Assembly (NCBI GenBank): GCA_020630875.1
Contig: JAHDIH010000001.1
Coordinates: 1-64,000, forward strand
Direction of reading: 5' to 3'
Length of the DNA: 64,000 nucleotides
From: Deltaproteobacteria bacterium
Lineage (GTDB): Bacteria; Myxococcota_A; Polyangia; Haliangiales; Haliangiaceae
Shown: in pieces, positions 1 to 8,384 of the stretch
Layout: each line of letters starts with the position of its first letter
How positions within the stretch are numbered: position 1 is the stretch's first letter
The notes under the pieces: model-generated
The model's database searches: none
Seen by the model: only the letters and a program-made list of their open reading frames with translations
What the model was told of the DNA's origin: nothing
Made by a program: the position numbers and the translations under genes

Positions 1-135
1 ACTTGCGGCTCGTCACTTTCGAGCGCCGAAGGTTCGTTATCGAGTGGCTCGTCACCTTTGAGCTTATTGGGTTCGCTAACTAGCGGCTCGTCACCTTTGA
101 GCTTTTTAGGTTCGCTAACTTGCGGCTCGCCACCT
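1..135. repeat. 39-bp tandem repeat, about 3.5 imperfect copies
   Basis: The period is exactly 39 bases, with GGCTCG(T/C)CAC recurring at 7, 46, 85 and 124. The two right-hand units are almost identical and the left-most has diverged. A multiple of three keeps the reading frame, so copy number can change without breaking the minus-strand protein. Confidence 0.85.
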
Positions 136-189
136 TTTCTCTTACTCAACGCTTTTTGGGCAGATTTAGGTATGATCGAGAATCCCACA
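1..189 (-). CDS. N-terminal part of a protein with 13-residue repeats (runs off window edge)
   Basis: An open frame on the minus strand enters from the left edge. It reads MGFSIIPKSAQKALSKRKGG, then units of the type GDEPLVSEPKKLK every 13 residues. The DNA repeats with a period of 39 bases, and GGCTCG recurs at 7, 46, 85 and 124. I chose the GTG at 189 because a near-perfect -10 box (TACAAT, 196-201) ends six bases before it. An in-frame ATG at 213 has no supporting signal. The repeats are acidic/basic and proline-containing, so this is probably a flexible, low-complexity segment. I do not recognise the family and the C-terminal domain is outside the window. The plus strand is also open across the repeat (to 231) but gives a Ser/Leu-rich sequence and is less likely. 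Confidence 0.5.
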
Positions 190-195
190 TCTCGG

Positions 196-201
196 ATTGT
201 A
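196..201 (-). promoter_or_regulatory. -10 box (TACAAT) of the repeat-protein gene
   Basis: TACAAT on the minus strand ends six bases before the GTG at 189. This matches the leaderless arrangement seen repeatedly in this window. No clear -35 box. Confidence 0.5.
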
Positions 202-328
202 CGAGATGGTCATGGTAGGTTGAAAGGGGAGTAGTGTACCTTGATGGATGGGACTATCCCCCTCAGGCATAGGTCACGTAATCGTTCCCCTGTGTAGAAT
301 AAAGTTGTACAGGTGAGTGAATATCGTT

Positions 329-334
329 CATAAT
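329..334 (+). promoter_or_regulatory. -10 box (CATAAT) of the TSP3 surface-protein gene
   Basis: CATAAT lies seven bases before the GTG at 342. TTGTAC at 305-310 is a possible -35 with a long 18-base spacer. Positions 190-341 hold nothing else I can recognise. Confidence 0.45.
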
Positions 335-341
335 TGTATTT

Positions 342-1838
342 GTGACCAAGACCTCTTTCTTAGTATTGTTGTTATCCGTATCTGCTAATGCAGATGTAAT
401 CGAATTGTATATTTCTGGAGTGGATGCAAACGGAACCGCACTTTCTGAGGGACAGTACGATAGCCACTACGAAACAAAAAGAGGGACGGGCAGTTGGGAG
501 CAGGCCTACATTCAACGAACCAACTATTGTTTTTCCTGTAACGGTGGAGCTGGACAGTGGCTTTTCCATCCGCGAGCTACCCCAAACGTCGGTAACCCTC
601 TATCTAACGACGATGGTCGACAGTTGACGAACGAGCAACACTCTTTTCGTACCACTTTTACGATCGCGCCAGGACAAGATCCAACTACAGCCTCCATTAG
701 TTATGAGTTGGGTTGGGACAACTTTTCTTTGGATGCTTCCGGAAATCAAATGACATCGGGTCATACGGTTTGGCTCAATGGTCAACCGTTGGTTTTTGGT
801 TGCGTAGGCGATCCGTATGAGTCGGAGTGCCAAGCACATATTCCTGCGGGGGCCAGTTTTGTTAGTGGAACTAACACGTTGGAGTGGCGAACGTACAATA
901 CGACAACAGCATATGGTTTTCGTGTTGTGCAGATTACAGGACAGGTTTCTGGTCAAGGAGGTAGCACGAACAACAACGACATAGATGGCGACGGAGTGGT
1001 AAACACTGTAGACATCGATGACGACAACGACGGAATACTTGATGCGGACGAAGGCAATGGAAGTTTGGATACAGACAACGATGGAATCCCAGACAGCTAC
1101 GACTTAGATTCGGACAACGACGGGATTTTCGACTCTGTAGAAGCTGGGCATAGTTTGACGGAAGCGGCAACGGTTGATTGTAGCTTCGGTAGCAACGGCT
1201 ACTGCGACAGGTTAGAGACCCAACCAGAATCTGGGATTACGGACTTTAATGCCGACGGCCAACAAGATTCTCCGGTAGATTTCGATGAGGACGGAAAGCC
1301 GGACTTTCAAGATTTAGATTCGGACAACGATACGATTTCTGATATGCACGAAGGTGACAGCAATTGTGCCGACGGAAACGCCGATTCTGTTTGCGATGGA
1401 GCTGATAGCGACGGTGATGGGATTGTAAACGATATTGATGGAGACTCTGACTTTGGCTCTTCTTCCATGTTACCGCCAGATTTCGACCAAGATAATGCAC
1501 CTGACTTCAGAGACCTAGACGCTGACAATGATAGTATTAGTGACGCCGATGAAGCGGGTGATGCTGCTCTTGGAAGCAATCCCGTGGATAGCGACGGTGA
1601 TGGCGACAGCGATTACAGAGACCTCGACAGCGACTCTGACGGACTCTCGGACTCAGAAGAAGCAGGAGATGAACTGCTGCTAACTCCACCGGAAGACCTC
1701 GATGGTGATGGAGTTCCGGATTTTAGACAACGAGATGATAACCCAGCCTATTCTGGTGGCGCACGGGGCTGCTCAGGGAGTCACCCGCCCCTATTTCCCT
1801 TGTTCTTTTTGACGCTGCTATTTTTTAGAAAACCGTAA
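342..1838 (+). CDS. Secreted protein with thrombospondin type 3 calcium repeats and MYXO-CTERM-like tail
   Basis: 498 residues. An N-terminal signal peptide ([17 protein letters not shown]) is followed by a domain of about 190 residues that I do not recognise. From about residue 215 there are many Asp-rich calcium-binding motifs (DGDGVV, DNDGILD, DSDNDG, DGDGDSD), typical of thrombospondin type 3 repeats in outer-surface proteins. The C-terminus reads GCSGSHPP, then a hydrophobic stretch of about 13 residues, then RKP. That order (Gly-Cys, one membrane segment, basic end) is the layout of the MYXO-CTERM/GlyGly-CTERM sorting tails, which suggests anchoring or processing at the cell surface. 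The start is GTG, supported by a -10 box seven bases upstream and no Shine-Dalgarno. The partner or ligand is unknown. Confidence 0.85.
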   Translation: MTKTSFLVLLLSVSANADVIELYISGVDANGTALSEGQYDSHYETKRGTGSWEQAYIQRTNYCFSCNGGAGQWLFHPRATPNVGNPLSNDDGRQLTNEQHSFRTTFTIAPGQDPTTASISYELGWDNFSLDASGNQMTSGHTVWLNGQPLVFGCVGDPYESECQAHIPAGASFVSGTNTLEWRTYNTTTAYGFRVVQITGQVSGQGGSTNNNDIDGDGVVNTVDIDDDNDGILDADEGNGSLDTDNDGIPDSYDLDSDNDGIFDSVEAGHSLTEAATVDCSFGSNGYCDRLETQPESGITDFNADGQQDSPVDFDEDGKPDFQDLDSDNDTISDMHEGDSNCADGNADSVCDGADSDGDGIVNDIDGDSDFGSSSMLPPDFDQDNAPDFRDLDADNDSISDADEAGDAALGSNPVDSDGDGDSDYRDLDSDSDGLSDSEEAGDELLLTPPEDLDGDGVPDFRQRDDNPAYSGGARGCSGSHPPLFPLFFLTLLFFRKP

Positions 1839-1843
1839 GTAGC

Positions 1844-2860
1844 CTAGTTCCAACGAACGAAGACTTTTCCTTTAGACTTCCTCGTAGCTACGAAGTTTAA
1901 CGCATCGGTAAGCTTGTCGCTTGAAAACTCTTTGCCAACATGAGGAGATATTTCACCTGCCTCGTACAAATTGATCACTTGCTGCATGCAATGGGTAAGT
2001 ACTTGCGGGCGGTGGTCGGCAATTTGCAACATGTTTACTCCAATCATGGCGTGGGAGTTCATCACCAGGAAGGCATTCGAGTTGAAGCCGAAGCCACCAA
2101 GGGTTTTTAAGTCGCCAAATATATTTTTCATAGCGTCGCTTCTCGAGGCCATTCCAAAAGCCACCATTTTTCCACCAGGTGCGAGAAGCTTCTTGGCTCT
2201 TTTGAAGTCGCGTGCGCCAAGGGAGTCAAATACAACATCGAGTTTCCCCCCTTGTTGGTTGATGGCCGAGACGAAGTCGTCAGTTCGGTAATTGATGGGG
2301 TGGTCAACCCCTTGTGAACGGATGAAGTCAAGTTTCTCTTTGGAGCCAGCGGTTCCAAAAACAACGCATCCCCTTCGTTTCGCAAATTGGGTTAGCGCTA
2401 TGCCGACCCCACCCGCAGCGGCTTGAATTAGCACTCGGTCTCCTTGATGAAGGGTGAGCGATTCTTCGGCGCAATAATATGCCGTAGAGTATTGCACGGT
2501 TAGTGCTAACGCCACACCAGAGTCCATCGTACCAATTTTGGCGGCAGCACTTTCTTCGGTAATGACTTGCCTTGAGTAACCTCCGAACCGGCAGAAAGCT
2601 GCGACTCGATCGCCGACTTTAAGTCTTGCAACGTCTTTGCCAATTTCTTTGACCACTCCAACGCACTCATACCCGATGACCGATGGAAGAGGAGGGGCAT
2701 CACGGTAACGTCCCGTCGTTGCCATCACATCAGCGTAGTTGATTCCGAACGCTTCGGTTTCTATTGCTATCTGATTCGCCTCGAGCTGAACCTCTGTTGC
2801 CTTTTCAAGGCGGAAGGCATGCTCAGGAGAGCCATGTTTGACTAAAGTAAATTGTTGCAT
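1844..2860 (-). CDS. Zinc-independent MDR-family NAD(P)H:quinone reductase-like protein
   Basis: 338 residues, the usual length for quinone reductase-like medium-chain dehydrogenases. The N-terminal GroES-like domain carries NYADVMATTGRY (about 41-52). The Rossmann domain has the NAD(P)H-binding stretch AAAGGVGIA at about 147-155. The structural and catalytic zinc Cys/His clusters of alcohol dehydrogenases are absent, which places it with the quinone oxidoreductase/VAT1-like branch. These enzymes reduce quinones or enals with NADPH in the cytoplasm; the substrate here cannot be read from sequence. It ends five bases from the convergent TSP3 gene. A weak GGAAG sits directly before the ATG. Confidence 0.88.
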   Translation of the reverse strand: MQQFTLVKHGSPEHAFRLEKATEVQLEANQIAIETEAFGINYADVMATTGRYRDAPPLPSVIGYECVGVVKEIGKDVARLKVGDRVAAFCRFGGYSRQVITEESAAAKIGTMDSGVALALTVQYSTAYYCAEESLTLHQGDRVLIQAAAGGVGIALTQFAKRRGCVVFGTAGSKEKLDFIRSQGVDHPINYRTDDFVSAINQQGGKLDVVFDSLGARDFKRAKKLLAPGGKMVAFGMASRSDAMKNIFGDLKTLGGFGFNSNAFLVMNSHAMIGVNMLQIADHRPQVLTHCMQQVINLYEAGEISPHVGKEFSSDKLTDALNFVATRKSKGKVFVRWN

Positions 2861-2958
2861 CTTCCATCAATAGCGGCGTCGCTTCGGTTTCGCTACAGAA
2901 TAATCGCCCGCGGCTCACGAATAGAGGATTGGTAAGCCTAGTTGGCCCCCTTTACTCC

Positions 2959-4341
2959 TTAAGGTATTGAAGGTGTTAATTCGATCCGTCGGTTCTGACG
3001 ACGTCCATCAGAGGTATCGTTACTGGCAACTGGATCGGCACTTCCATGTCCTACGGTGGTAATTCTGTCGGCCCAAACTCCTTGTTGCGAAAGATAACGC
3101 TTCACTGCATTGGCTCGTTGTAAGGACAACGATTGATTCTTACTAGCGCGTCCTCGGTCGTCGGTGTAGCCTGATACCTTTAGCATGACTTTTGGGTGTT
3201 TTTTTAGCACGGCAGCTACCCCTCTTAAGTAGCGCTTACCTCCTGCACGCAACGTTGAACGGCCACTTCGGAAGGTAATGGCTTTGGCAATCCCCTTAAT
3301 CTCTGCTGCAGCTTCTGGCATTTCGCTAGGGCAACCGGGTTTGGCCCCACCCTTTAGCCCAGCCTTGTTGGGGCAAACGTCTGCAGCATCAAGAACGCCA
3401 TCGCCGTCATTGTCAGCTTCAGGACAGCCGTCAAAGTCTTCGTAGGTGTCTTTGTCTTCCGCAACATCAGGACATTTATCCACGTTGTCGATGATTCCGT
3501 CGTTATCGTTATCGATATCGGGGCAACCGTCATCGTCCTCGAATCCATCTTTGTCTTCTTTTTCGTTGAGGCACTTGTCTCCAGAATCGAATACGCCGTC
3601 TCCATCGGTGTCTTTGTCTTCACCTGCAAGGTTCGTTTTGCATTGGCCTTGTTCGTCTTTTTCACACAGCTCTTCCACAGGGATCTCATGCTTATTTTGA
3701 TGTATGTCCAAGTCTTTGGTCGAAGAATAGGGAATATGTTTTGGCTTGGAGAAATGCCATGCAACTCCGACCAGCGCGTCGAAACCGTTGGCAAAGGCAT
3801 TATCTCGACCGGCATAGACGTGATGGCGCAGATCGAGTCGCGCGCTCATGCCTTCAGTGAACGCGTAGGCGAATCCAACGCCCCAATAGAAAGCAGAGTC
3901 GGTTTCTTTGTCCAGGAAAGGAGAGTTGCCGACGAGAGAATCTAACCCAACCCCCACGGTAACGAACGGATTCACTTCTTCGTATTCTAAGTCTAATCGC
4001 AGATGAGCTCTAGTAGACAAAAATGGTGTGGACTCTGAGTCGCGTTGCTGATTGCCAGCACTACTGGAGAGTACAAAGGCGAACTCTCCTTCTACGCCTA
4101 ATCCCGTATGAAATAATCCAACCTTCGGTAATTTCAACAAGTGAGTCGCTGACAGTCGTACCCCTGCCGTAAATCCGCTGCCGGGCACTTGGTCCGCAAG
4201 GAAGGCATTTCCCAGCTCGATATCGTTCGAGACAAAGCTACCGCCGGCGAATAGGGATACTTCTCCGCCACGATAGCCAAAGGCGTCGGCTTGCGCACTG
4301 CTAGAAGCCAACAATAGCGCCAGCGTTAGGTATCTGCTCAT
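2959..4341 (-). CDS. OmpA-family outer membrane protein with TSP3 repeats
   Basis: 460 residues from the chosen start. A signal peptide (MSRYLTLALLLASSSAQA) precedes a beta-barrel-like N-terminal part (about 20-205), four or so thrombospondin type 3 calcium motifs (about 235-345, with TDGDGVFD, DNDNDG, DNDGDG and CP pairs), and a C-terminal OmpA peptidoglycan-binding domain (about 355-460). The OmpA domain shows GYTDDRG, the LSLQRA helix and the NRRIEL end. It should tie the outer membrane to peptidoglycan non-covalently. The frame is open to 4431, but ATG 4341 is preceded by GGGGG at a five-base gap and starts a perfect signal peptide, so the upstream 30 codons are rejected. It is divergent from the phosphatase gene. 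Confidence 0.93.
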   Translation of the reverse strand: MSRYLTLALLLASSSAQADAFGYRGGEVSLFAGGSFVSNDIELGNAFLADQVPGSGFTAGVRLSATHLLKLPKVGLFHTGLGVEGEFAFVLSSSAGNQQRDSESTPFLSTRAHLRLDLEYEEVNPFVTVGVGLDSLVGNSPFLDKETDSAFYWGVGFAYAFTEGMSARLDLRHHVYAGRDNAFANGFDALVGVAWHFSKPKHIPYSSTKDLDIHQNKHEIPVEELCEKDEQGQCKTNLAGEDKDTDGDGVFDSGDKCLNEKEDKDGFEDDDGCPDIDNDNDGIIDNVDKCPDVAEDKDTYEDFDGCPEADNDGDGVLDAADVCPNKAGLKGGAKPGCPSEMPEAAAEIKGIAKAITFRSGRSTLRAGGKRYLRGVAAVLKKHPKVMLKVSGYTDDRGRASKNQSLSLQRANAVKRYLSQQGVWADRITTVGHGSADPVASNDTSDGRRQNRRIELTPSIP

Positions 4342-4416
4342 CTTTTCCCCCATTGTGCTGATTATTGTACACAAAACCCCTGTTGTGGGCACGATAGCGG
4401 TATCTTTTTGCCGACA

Positions 4417-6072
4417 ATGCTCATTTTGCACGAAGATGATGGAATCGCGACAAAGCAGCTAAGAGCTGTTGTCTTTCACCTAATCGCCTTTGCGTACGTT
4501 GACGGGGAGTTTGACGGTAGCGAAAAAGATTATATCGATGAATACGTAGAAAGCGTGATTTCTCACCATGTGAAGCCCGCTGACTCCGACCGGAGGAAGT
4601 TACTGATGGAGGCGTATCATTCGGCTTTCGCTTCGGTCACCAATCAAGTCGATCACTTCTTGCAAGAACCGGTTGCGAATAAAGAAAAACAACGCGAGTT
4701 CGTGATCAGTAAATTGAGACTGAAGTGCTTCGAACTGTTTCGAACCTTCGACAAAAGTAATCAACAAATGATGATACAATCTTTTGAGGAACTTATTCTC
4801 GCGGACGGTCGGGTGGATCCGGCTGAGAGAAAGTTTTTTCGCGAGATTGTGTCGCTGGTTCAAGATGGTCAGCAGCGTAACGTGGTTCAAGCCACATCTA
4901 GCGTTGAGGTCATCGTGATGCCCGCCAAGCCAATGATGGTCGCACCCGTTAACTTTCCTGAGCTAGGGGAGGAAACTCACTACTCAAACGATAGGGGACA
5001 ACTGAAAGCTCAGCTCGAAGCCGATCGTCGGCAAATGAAGGAGGCTATTGAGTTGTTTCAGCGATTGCGCTCAAGCAACCAACACACGCTCAAAGGGGTT
5101 GAAAGTGTCAAGGAACTTGTTGATGCCCCATTTTTTCTCGATGGTACCGTCTATTTTCATCCTGAGGATGGCGTGGACGCCACCGTAGTTGGTGACTTGC
5201 ATGGTTGCTTTAGCTGTTTAAAAGCCGTGGTTGAACAATCGCAATTTCGGCAAAAAGTTCAAGACTACAAACGAGACCCAAGTTCGCATCCCAAACCCCT
5301 TCTCGTCTTTCTCGGTGACTATATCGACAGAGGATTTCATTCTTTTAATGGCGTGTTACGAGGTGTAATTAGTTTGCTACTGGAAGAACCCGAACACGTG
5401 GTGTTGCTACGTGGCAATCACGAATACTACGTGAAATACAAAGGGCATATCTACAGCGGCGTGAATCCCTCGGAGGCCATGGCGACGATGTTCGATTTTG
5501 TGGACGAGTCATTCTTCAAGAGTCAGAAGACGTTTTTCGAAAACTTACCAACGTCACTTCTTCTTGGACGGTTCCTTTTCGCTCATGCCGGCATTCCTAG
5601 AAGCGAAAGTATCCGAACCTATATTAAAGACTTATCGGGCTTAAACCACAACGATATCGCTTTTGAGATGATGTGGAGCGATCCCTCGTTAGCCCCGGTA
5701 GTACCCGAGACGATTCAGGCGGGTAGTGTGCGCTTTTCTTTTGGACAAACACAGTTTGAAGAATTCATGGAGCTTCTCGGTTGCGATGTGATGTTTCGAG
5801 GCCACGAAAGAACTGAAGAAGGATTTCGGGACGTTTACCCTGGCTCTGTCAAAAAACTATTTAATGTATTTTCATGCGGCGGAGCTGATAACAAGGATTT
5901 GCCAGCCCGTTCCAATTATCGCGAGGTGACGCCTATGGCATGCTCATTGATAACCAATGGAGACCAAGCCACCGTTACCCCTTGGCTCATTGACTATAAA
6001 ACTTTCAATCAGTCTAAGAACAACAAGTTGTATGCGACAACCGCTCCCATTCCATTTAGGAAACGTTTGTAA
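4417..6072 (+). CDS. TerB-like domain fused to PPP-family phosphoprotein phosphatase
   Basis: 551 residues from ATG 4417; a TTG at 4408 is the alternative. The N-terminal half holds two TerB-like segments, each with an acidic DG turn followed by a conserved Glu (AYVDGEFDGSE near 30; LADGRVDPAE near 130). After a helical linker comes a complete PPP/calcineurin-like catalytic domain: GDLHG (259-263), GDYIDRG (300-306), RGNHE (332-336), then FAHAGIP and FRGHE. All metal-ligand signatures are present, so the enzyme should be active as a Ser/Thr (or Tyr) protein phosphatase, in the cytoplasm as no signal peptide is seen. It may oppose the kinases at 25.3 and 39.8 kb, but nothing in the sequence ties it to a particular substrate. 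Confidence 0.87.
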   Translation: MLILHEDDGIATKQLRAVVFHLIAFAYVDGEFDGSEKDYIDEYVESVISHHVKPADSDRRKLLMEAYHSAFASVTNQVDHFLQEPVANKEKQREFVISKLRLKCFELFRTFDKSNQQMMIQSFEELILADGRVDPAERKFFREIVSLVQDGQQRNVVQATSSVEVIVMPAKPMMVAPVNFPELGEETHYSNDRGQLKAQLEADRRQMKEAIELFQRLRSSNQHTLKGVESVKELVDAPFFLDGTVYFHPEDGVDATVVGDLHGCFSCLKAVVEQSQFRQKVQDYKRDPSSHPKPLLVFLGDYIDRGFHSFNGVLRGVISLLLEEPEHVVLLRGNHEYYVKYKGHIYSGVNPSEAMATMFDFVDESFFKSQKTFFENLPTSLLLGRFLFAHAGIPRSESIRTYIKDLSGLNHNDIAFEMMWSDPSLAPVVPETIQAGSVRFSFGQTQFEEFMELLGCDVMFRGHERTEEGFRDVYPGSVKKLFNVFSCGGADNKDLPARSNYREVTPMACSLITNGDQATVTPWLIDYKTFNQSKNNKLYATTAPIPFRKRL

Positions 6073-6077
6073 TTTGG

Positions 6078-6779
6078 TTACTTAGTTTTCTTCTTGAAAA
6101 AACTATCTACGCCGTCGGCAAGAGCCATGGCGATCTCTTGTCGTTTCTTTTTGGTTTTCAACAGTTTCCCTTCAATGGGATGATCCACGAAGCCGACTTC
6201 TACAAGAATTGCGGGCATAGGAAGTCCCAGCAAAACGTGCATACTTTCTTGTCTTACCCCCCTGTCTCCTGACGGCCCCCACATTTTGCGAAGGTTGGCG
6301 TGGACTTGATTGGCAAGGTGTGCTGACCGCTGAATCGTTTGACTTGCCATAAAGTGAGAAAGCATGCTGTTGTGGAAGGACTTATTGCCGGCACGGAAGA
6401 CGGCGGCATCGTGAACAATGGCTCTGGAAGACAAGACGTAGGTTTCAAATCCTCGTTGATCGTGATGACGGGAGGCATTCCCGTGAATACTGATGAAGAT
6501 GTCTCCGCCCACATCAATGGCGGTAGCTCCTCTTTCCTTGAGCGACAGGTACTTGTCGCGTCTGCGTGTCATTACTACGTCGTAGCCACGCTGGGTAAGT
6601 TCAACCTCGAGCATCTGGCTAAGGGGGAGAGTTAGTTCTTTTTCGCTACTGTGATCAAAGCATGGCGCTCCGCCGTTCTCTCCACCGTGCCCGGGGTCGA
6701 TGACGACGACCAATCGTCCGTCCCCGAAGGATGGCACAGACAGGGCAAGAATCAACAGAATGAAAGACCACCTTTGCAT
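6078..6779 (-). CDS. N-acetylmuramoyl-L-alanine amidase (Amidase_3, AmiC type)
   Basis: 233 residues: a signal peptide (MQRWSFILLILALSVPSFG) plus a bare amidase_3 domain. Zinc ligands and catalytic residues are visible: His in IDPGHGG, Glu in SEKELTL, His in FISIHGNAS, and the catalytic Glu in ILVEVGF. It should cut the amide bond between MurNAc and the stem peptide in the periplasm, as in daughter-cell separation. There is no AMIN targeting domain. ATG 6779 was chosen because the signal peptide begins there and TATCCT ends six bases upstream; a TTG at 6815 would add 12 residues. Confidence 0.92.
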   Translation of the reverse strand: MQRWSFILLILALSVPSFGDGRLVVVIDPGHGGENGGAPCFDHSSEKELTLPLSQMLEVELTQRGYDVVMTRRRDKYLSLKERGATAIDVGGDIFISIHGNASRHHDQRGFETYVLSSRAIVHDAAVFRAGNKSFHNSMLSHFMASQTIQRSAHLANQVHANLRKMWGPSGDRGVRQESMHVLLGLPMPAILVEVGFVDHPIEGKLLKTKKKRQEIAMALADGVDSFFKKKTK

Positions 6780-6785
6780 ACATGT

Positions 6786-6791
6786 AGGATA
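6786..6791 (-). promoter_or_regulatory. -10 box (TATCCT) of the amidase gene
   Basis: TATCCT on the minus strand ends six bases before ATG 6779, with TG directly in front. No Shine-Dalgarno is present, so the transcript is probably leaderless. Confidence 0.5.
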
Positions 6792-6845
6792 CAGTGGTTG
6801 TCTGTAGGATGGCAAGTAATTCCATCGATTTCATGAACGTGATTA

Positions 6846-8345
6846 TTGACCGCAAATGCTCGATATCGTACGTTTCTAACCTTGCCAGCCAAACTTCAGA
6901 AGTATTTACCGTCGATTGCAAGTATGGCTGTGCTGCTTTGTTTGGCAATTACAGGGGAAACGCTCTTAGAGCGAATGATGAGACCCGTATCGGAGTTGTC
7001 TGGCAGCGATAGTACCGCCGCCATTTGGATCAGTCGGGGCGGACTGTTTTTCATGTACTTCTCTGGGCTTGTTTCGCTCTTTGTGATTGTTCGAAGTATC
7101 TACCACTTCAAACAACTTGGACGCTTAGCAGGTGCCACTCCACTTATAGTGATTGGAGCCGCGGTTACAATCGTAGCTGCCTTAACAACTGCTGGACTGT
7201 TTTCTCCTGATCCTCTTCTACTATCAGGCTTAGTCGTCGGTTTGTTTGTCGTAGCCACCATTGACGCTTTTGTCGCTCGTCTTCATTGGTCCGTGATTGC
7301 CCTGCTGGTGATGTGGCTCGCGGCTTCTGCCAGCGGCGCGTACGTCTTCTACCAAAAACACTTGGTGCTTGAGGCTGGTATTGGTGATTGGGAGCATCTC
7401 TTGCTGGTTCAACGCTTTCGCAACATTTTATTGTTTGCCATCGCGATGACATTACCTTTGATTTCTTTCTTCAAATACCAGAAACGCATGCGTTTGTTTC
7501 CTTGGTTTGCGGCATTGGTGTTCTCTATTCTCGCTTACTACTTCATTAGTTCTGGAAGTCCCGCTGTGGCAAAAGTGGCTTCGAATTTTGGTATCGAAGT
7601 GGCTACCGAGCTTACTGGCACTTTTCCAAAAATTACACTATTGCCTCTCGCTATTTTCGCTATCGTTTTTTCATTATGCCAGTGGTTATTGTCTGGAATT
7701 GCGTTTAACAGAGTCTTGGGATTAATTTTTGTAGGATTGTTTCTATGCGGCTCTGCAATTGCGTGGCCGCATCAACTCGTTGCATGGACGGCTTTGCTTT
7801 TCCTAATTTCGCTCGCTGGTAAGTTGGCCCGAGAGGAGAGGGCTTTCCGGGAAACGCTTGGTCCACCAATTAGCGATAAGATCCACCGAGAGTACATCGA
7901 ACGGTTGGCGGGCACCCTGCAAATGAAACTCTCCTCGCCCGCGACTGCTGCTATGGAAGTAGAGTCTTTTCGGGTCACATTGCCTCAAAGCGAATTAGAA
8001 GTAGATGTTCATCATTGGGATGGCTCTGTTGCTGAAGTCGTAATTACCCTAGGAAACGTCGGAAAAAATACCTACAGCGCCAGCTCGATAGACGGACAAT
8101 GGACTTCGCCGAACTTGTCAGAGGCACTTCTCGACACGCTTGGTAAGTCTACTCTTGCAGGGGAGCTAACGTGGTACGAAAAAGGGATTCGGAATCGATT
8201 TACACCAGGGTACAACGCGCCGCTGAACGCACCATATCCTGTGACCGAACTCTCATTTTCCAGTGCGGTAGAGCCGGGGCATGTTGAGATTTTACTAGCT
8301 GCAATTGAAGAGTTGCGCGTGTTGCTTCGGGCGGCAACCCTCTAG
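6846..8345 (+). CDS. Polytopic membrane protein with soluble C-terminal domain, unknown function
   Basis: Up to 499 residues. About nine hydrophobic segments lie between residues 24 and 325. A soluble C-terminal domain of about 150 residues follows, beginning DKIHREYIERLAG, probably cytoplasmic and alpha/beta. I do not recognise the family and see no catalytic motif. The start is uncertain: TTG 6846 opens the frame, TTG 6882 has TACGTT seven bases upstream, and ATG 6924 is the first ATG. The DUF2279-like gene follows after 39 bases on the same strand, so the two may share a membrane-related task. Confidence 0.75.
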   Translation: MTANARYRTFLTLPAKLQKYLPSIASMAVLLCLAITGETLLERMMRPVSELSGSDSTAAIWISRGGLFFMYFSGLVSLFVIVRSIYHFKQLGRLAGATPLIVIGAAVTIVAALTTAGLFSPDPLLLSGLVVGLFVVATIDAFVARLHWSVIALLVMWLAASASGAYVFYQKHLVLEAGIGDWEHLLLVQRFRNILLFAIAMTLPLISFFKYQKRMRLFPWFAALVFSILAYYFISSGSPAVAKVASNFGIEVATELTGTFPKITLLPLAIFAIVFSLCQWLLSGIAFNRVLGLIFVGLFLCGSAIAWPHQLVAWTALLFLISLAGKLAREERAFRETLGPPISDKIHREYIERLAGTLQMKLSSPATAAMEVESFRVTLPQSELEVDVHHWDGSVAEVVITLGNVGKNTYSASSIDGQWTSPNLSEALLDTLGKSTLAGELTWYEKGIRNRFTPGYNAPLNAPYPVTELSFSSAVEPGHVEILLAAIEELRVLLRAATL

Positions 8346-8384
8346 CGGCTTGGATCCCTCAAGTCGTGATAGGATTTAACCTCT

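Noticed and set aside
1-231. Plus-strand open frame across the 39-bp repeat
   Set aside because: It gives a Ser/Leu/Gly-rich sequence with no start signal, while the minus strand has a charged repeat, a GTG start and a TACAAT box.
3354-3815. 153-codon same-strand alternative frame in the OmpA gene
   Set aside because: It is the +1 reading of the GAT/GAC-rich TSP3 repeats and yields Thr/Lys low-complexity sequence.
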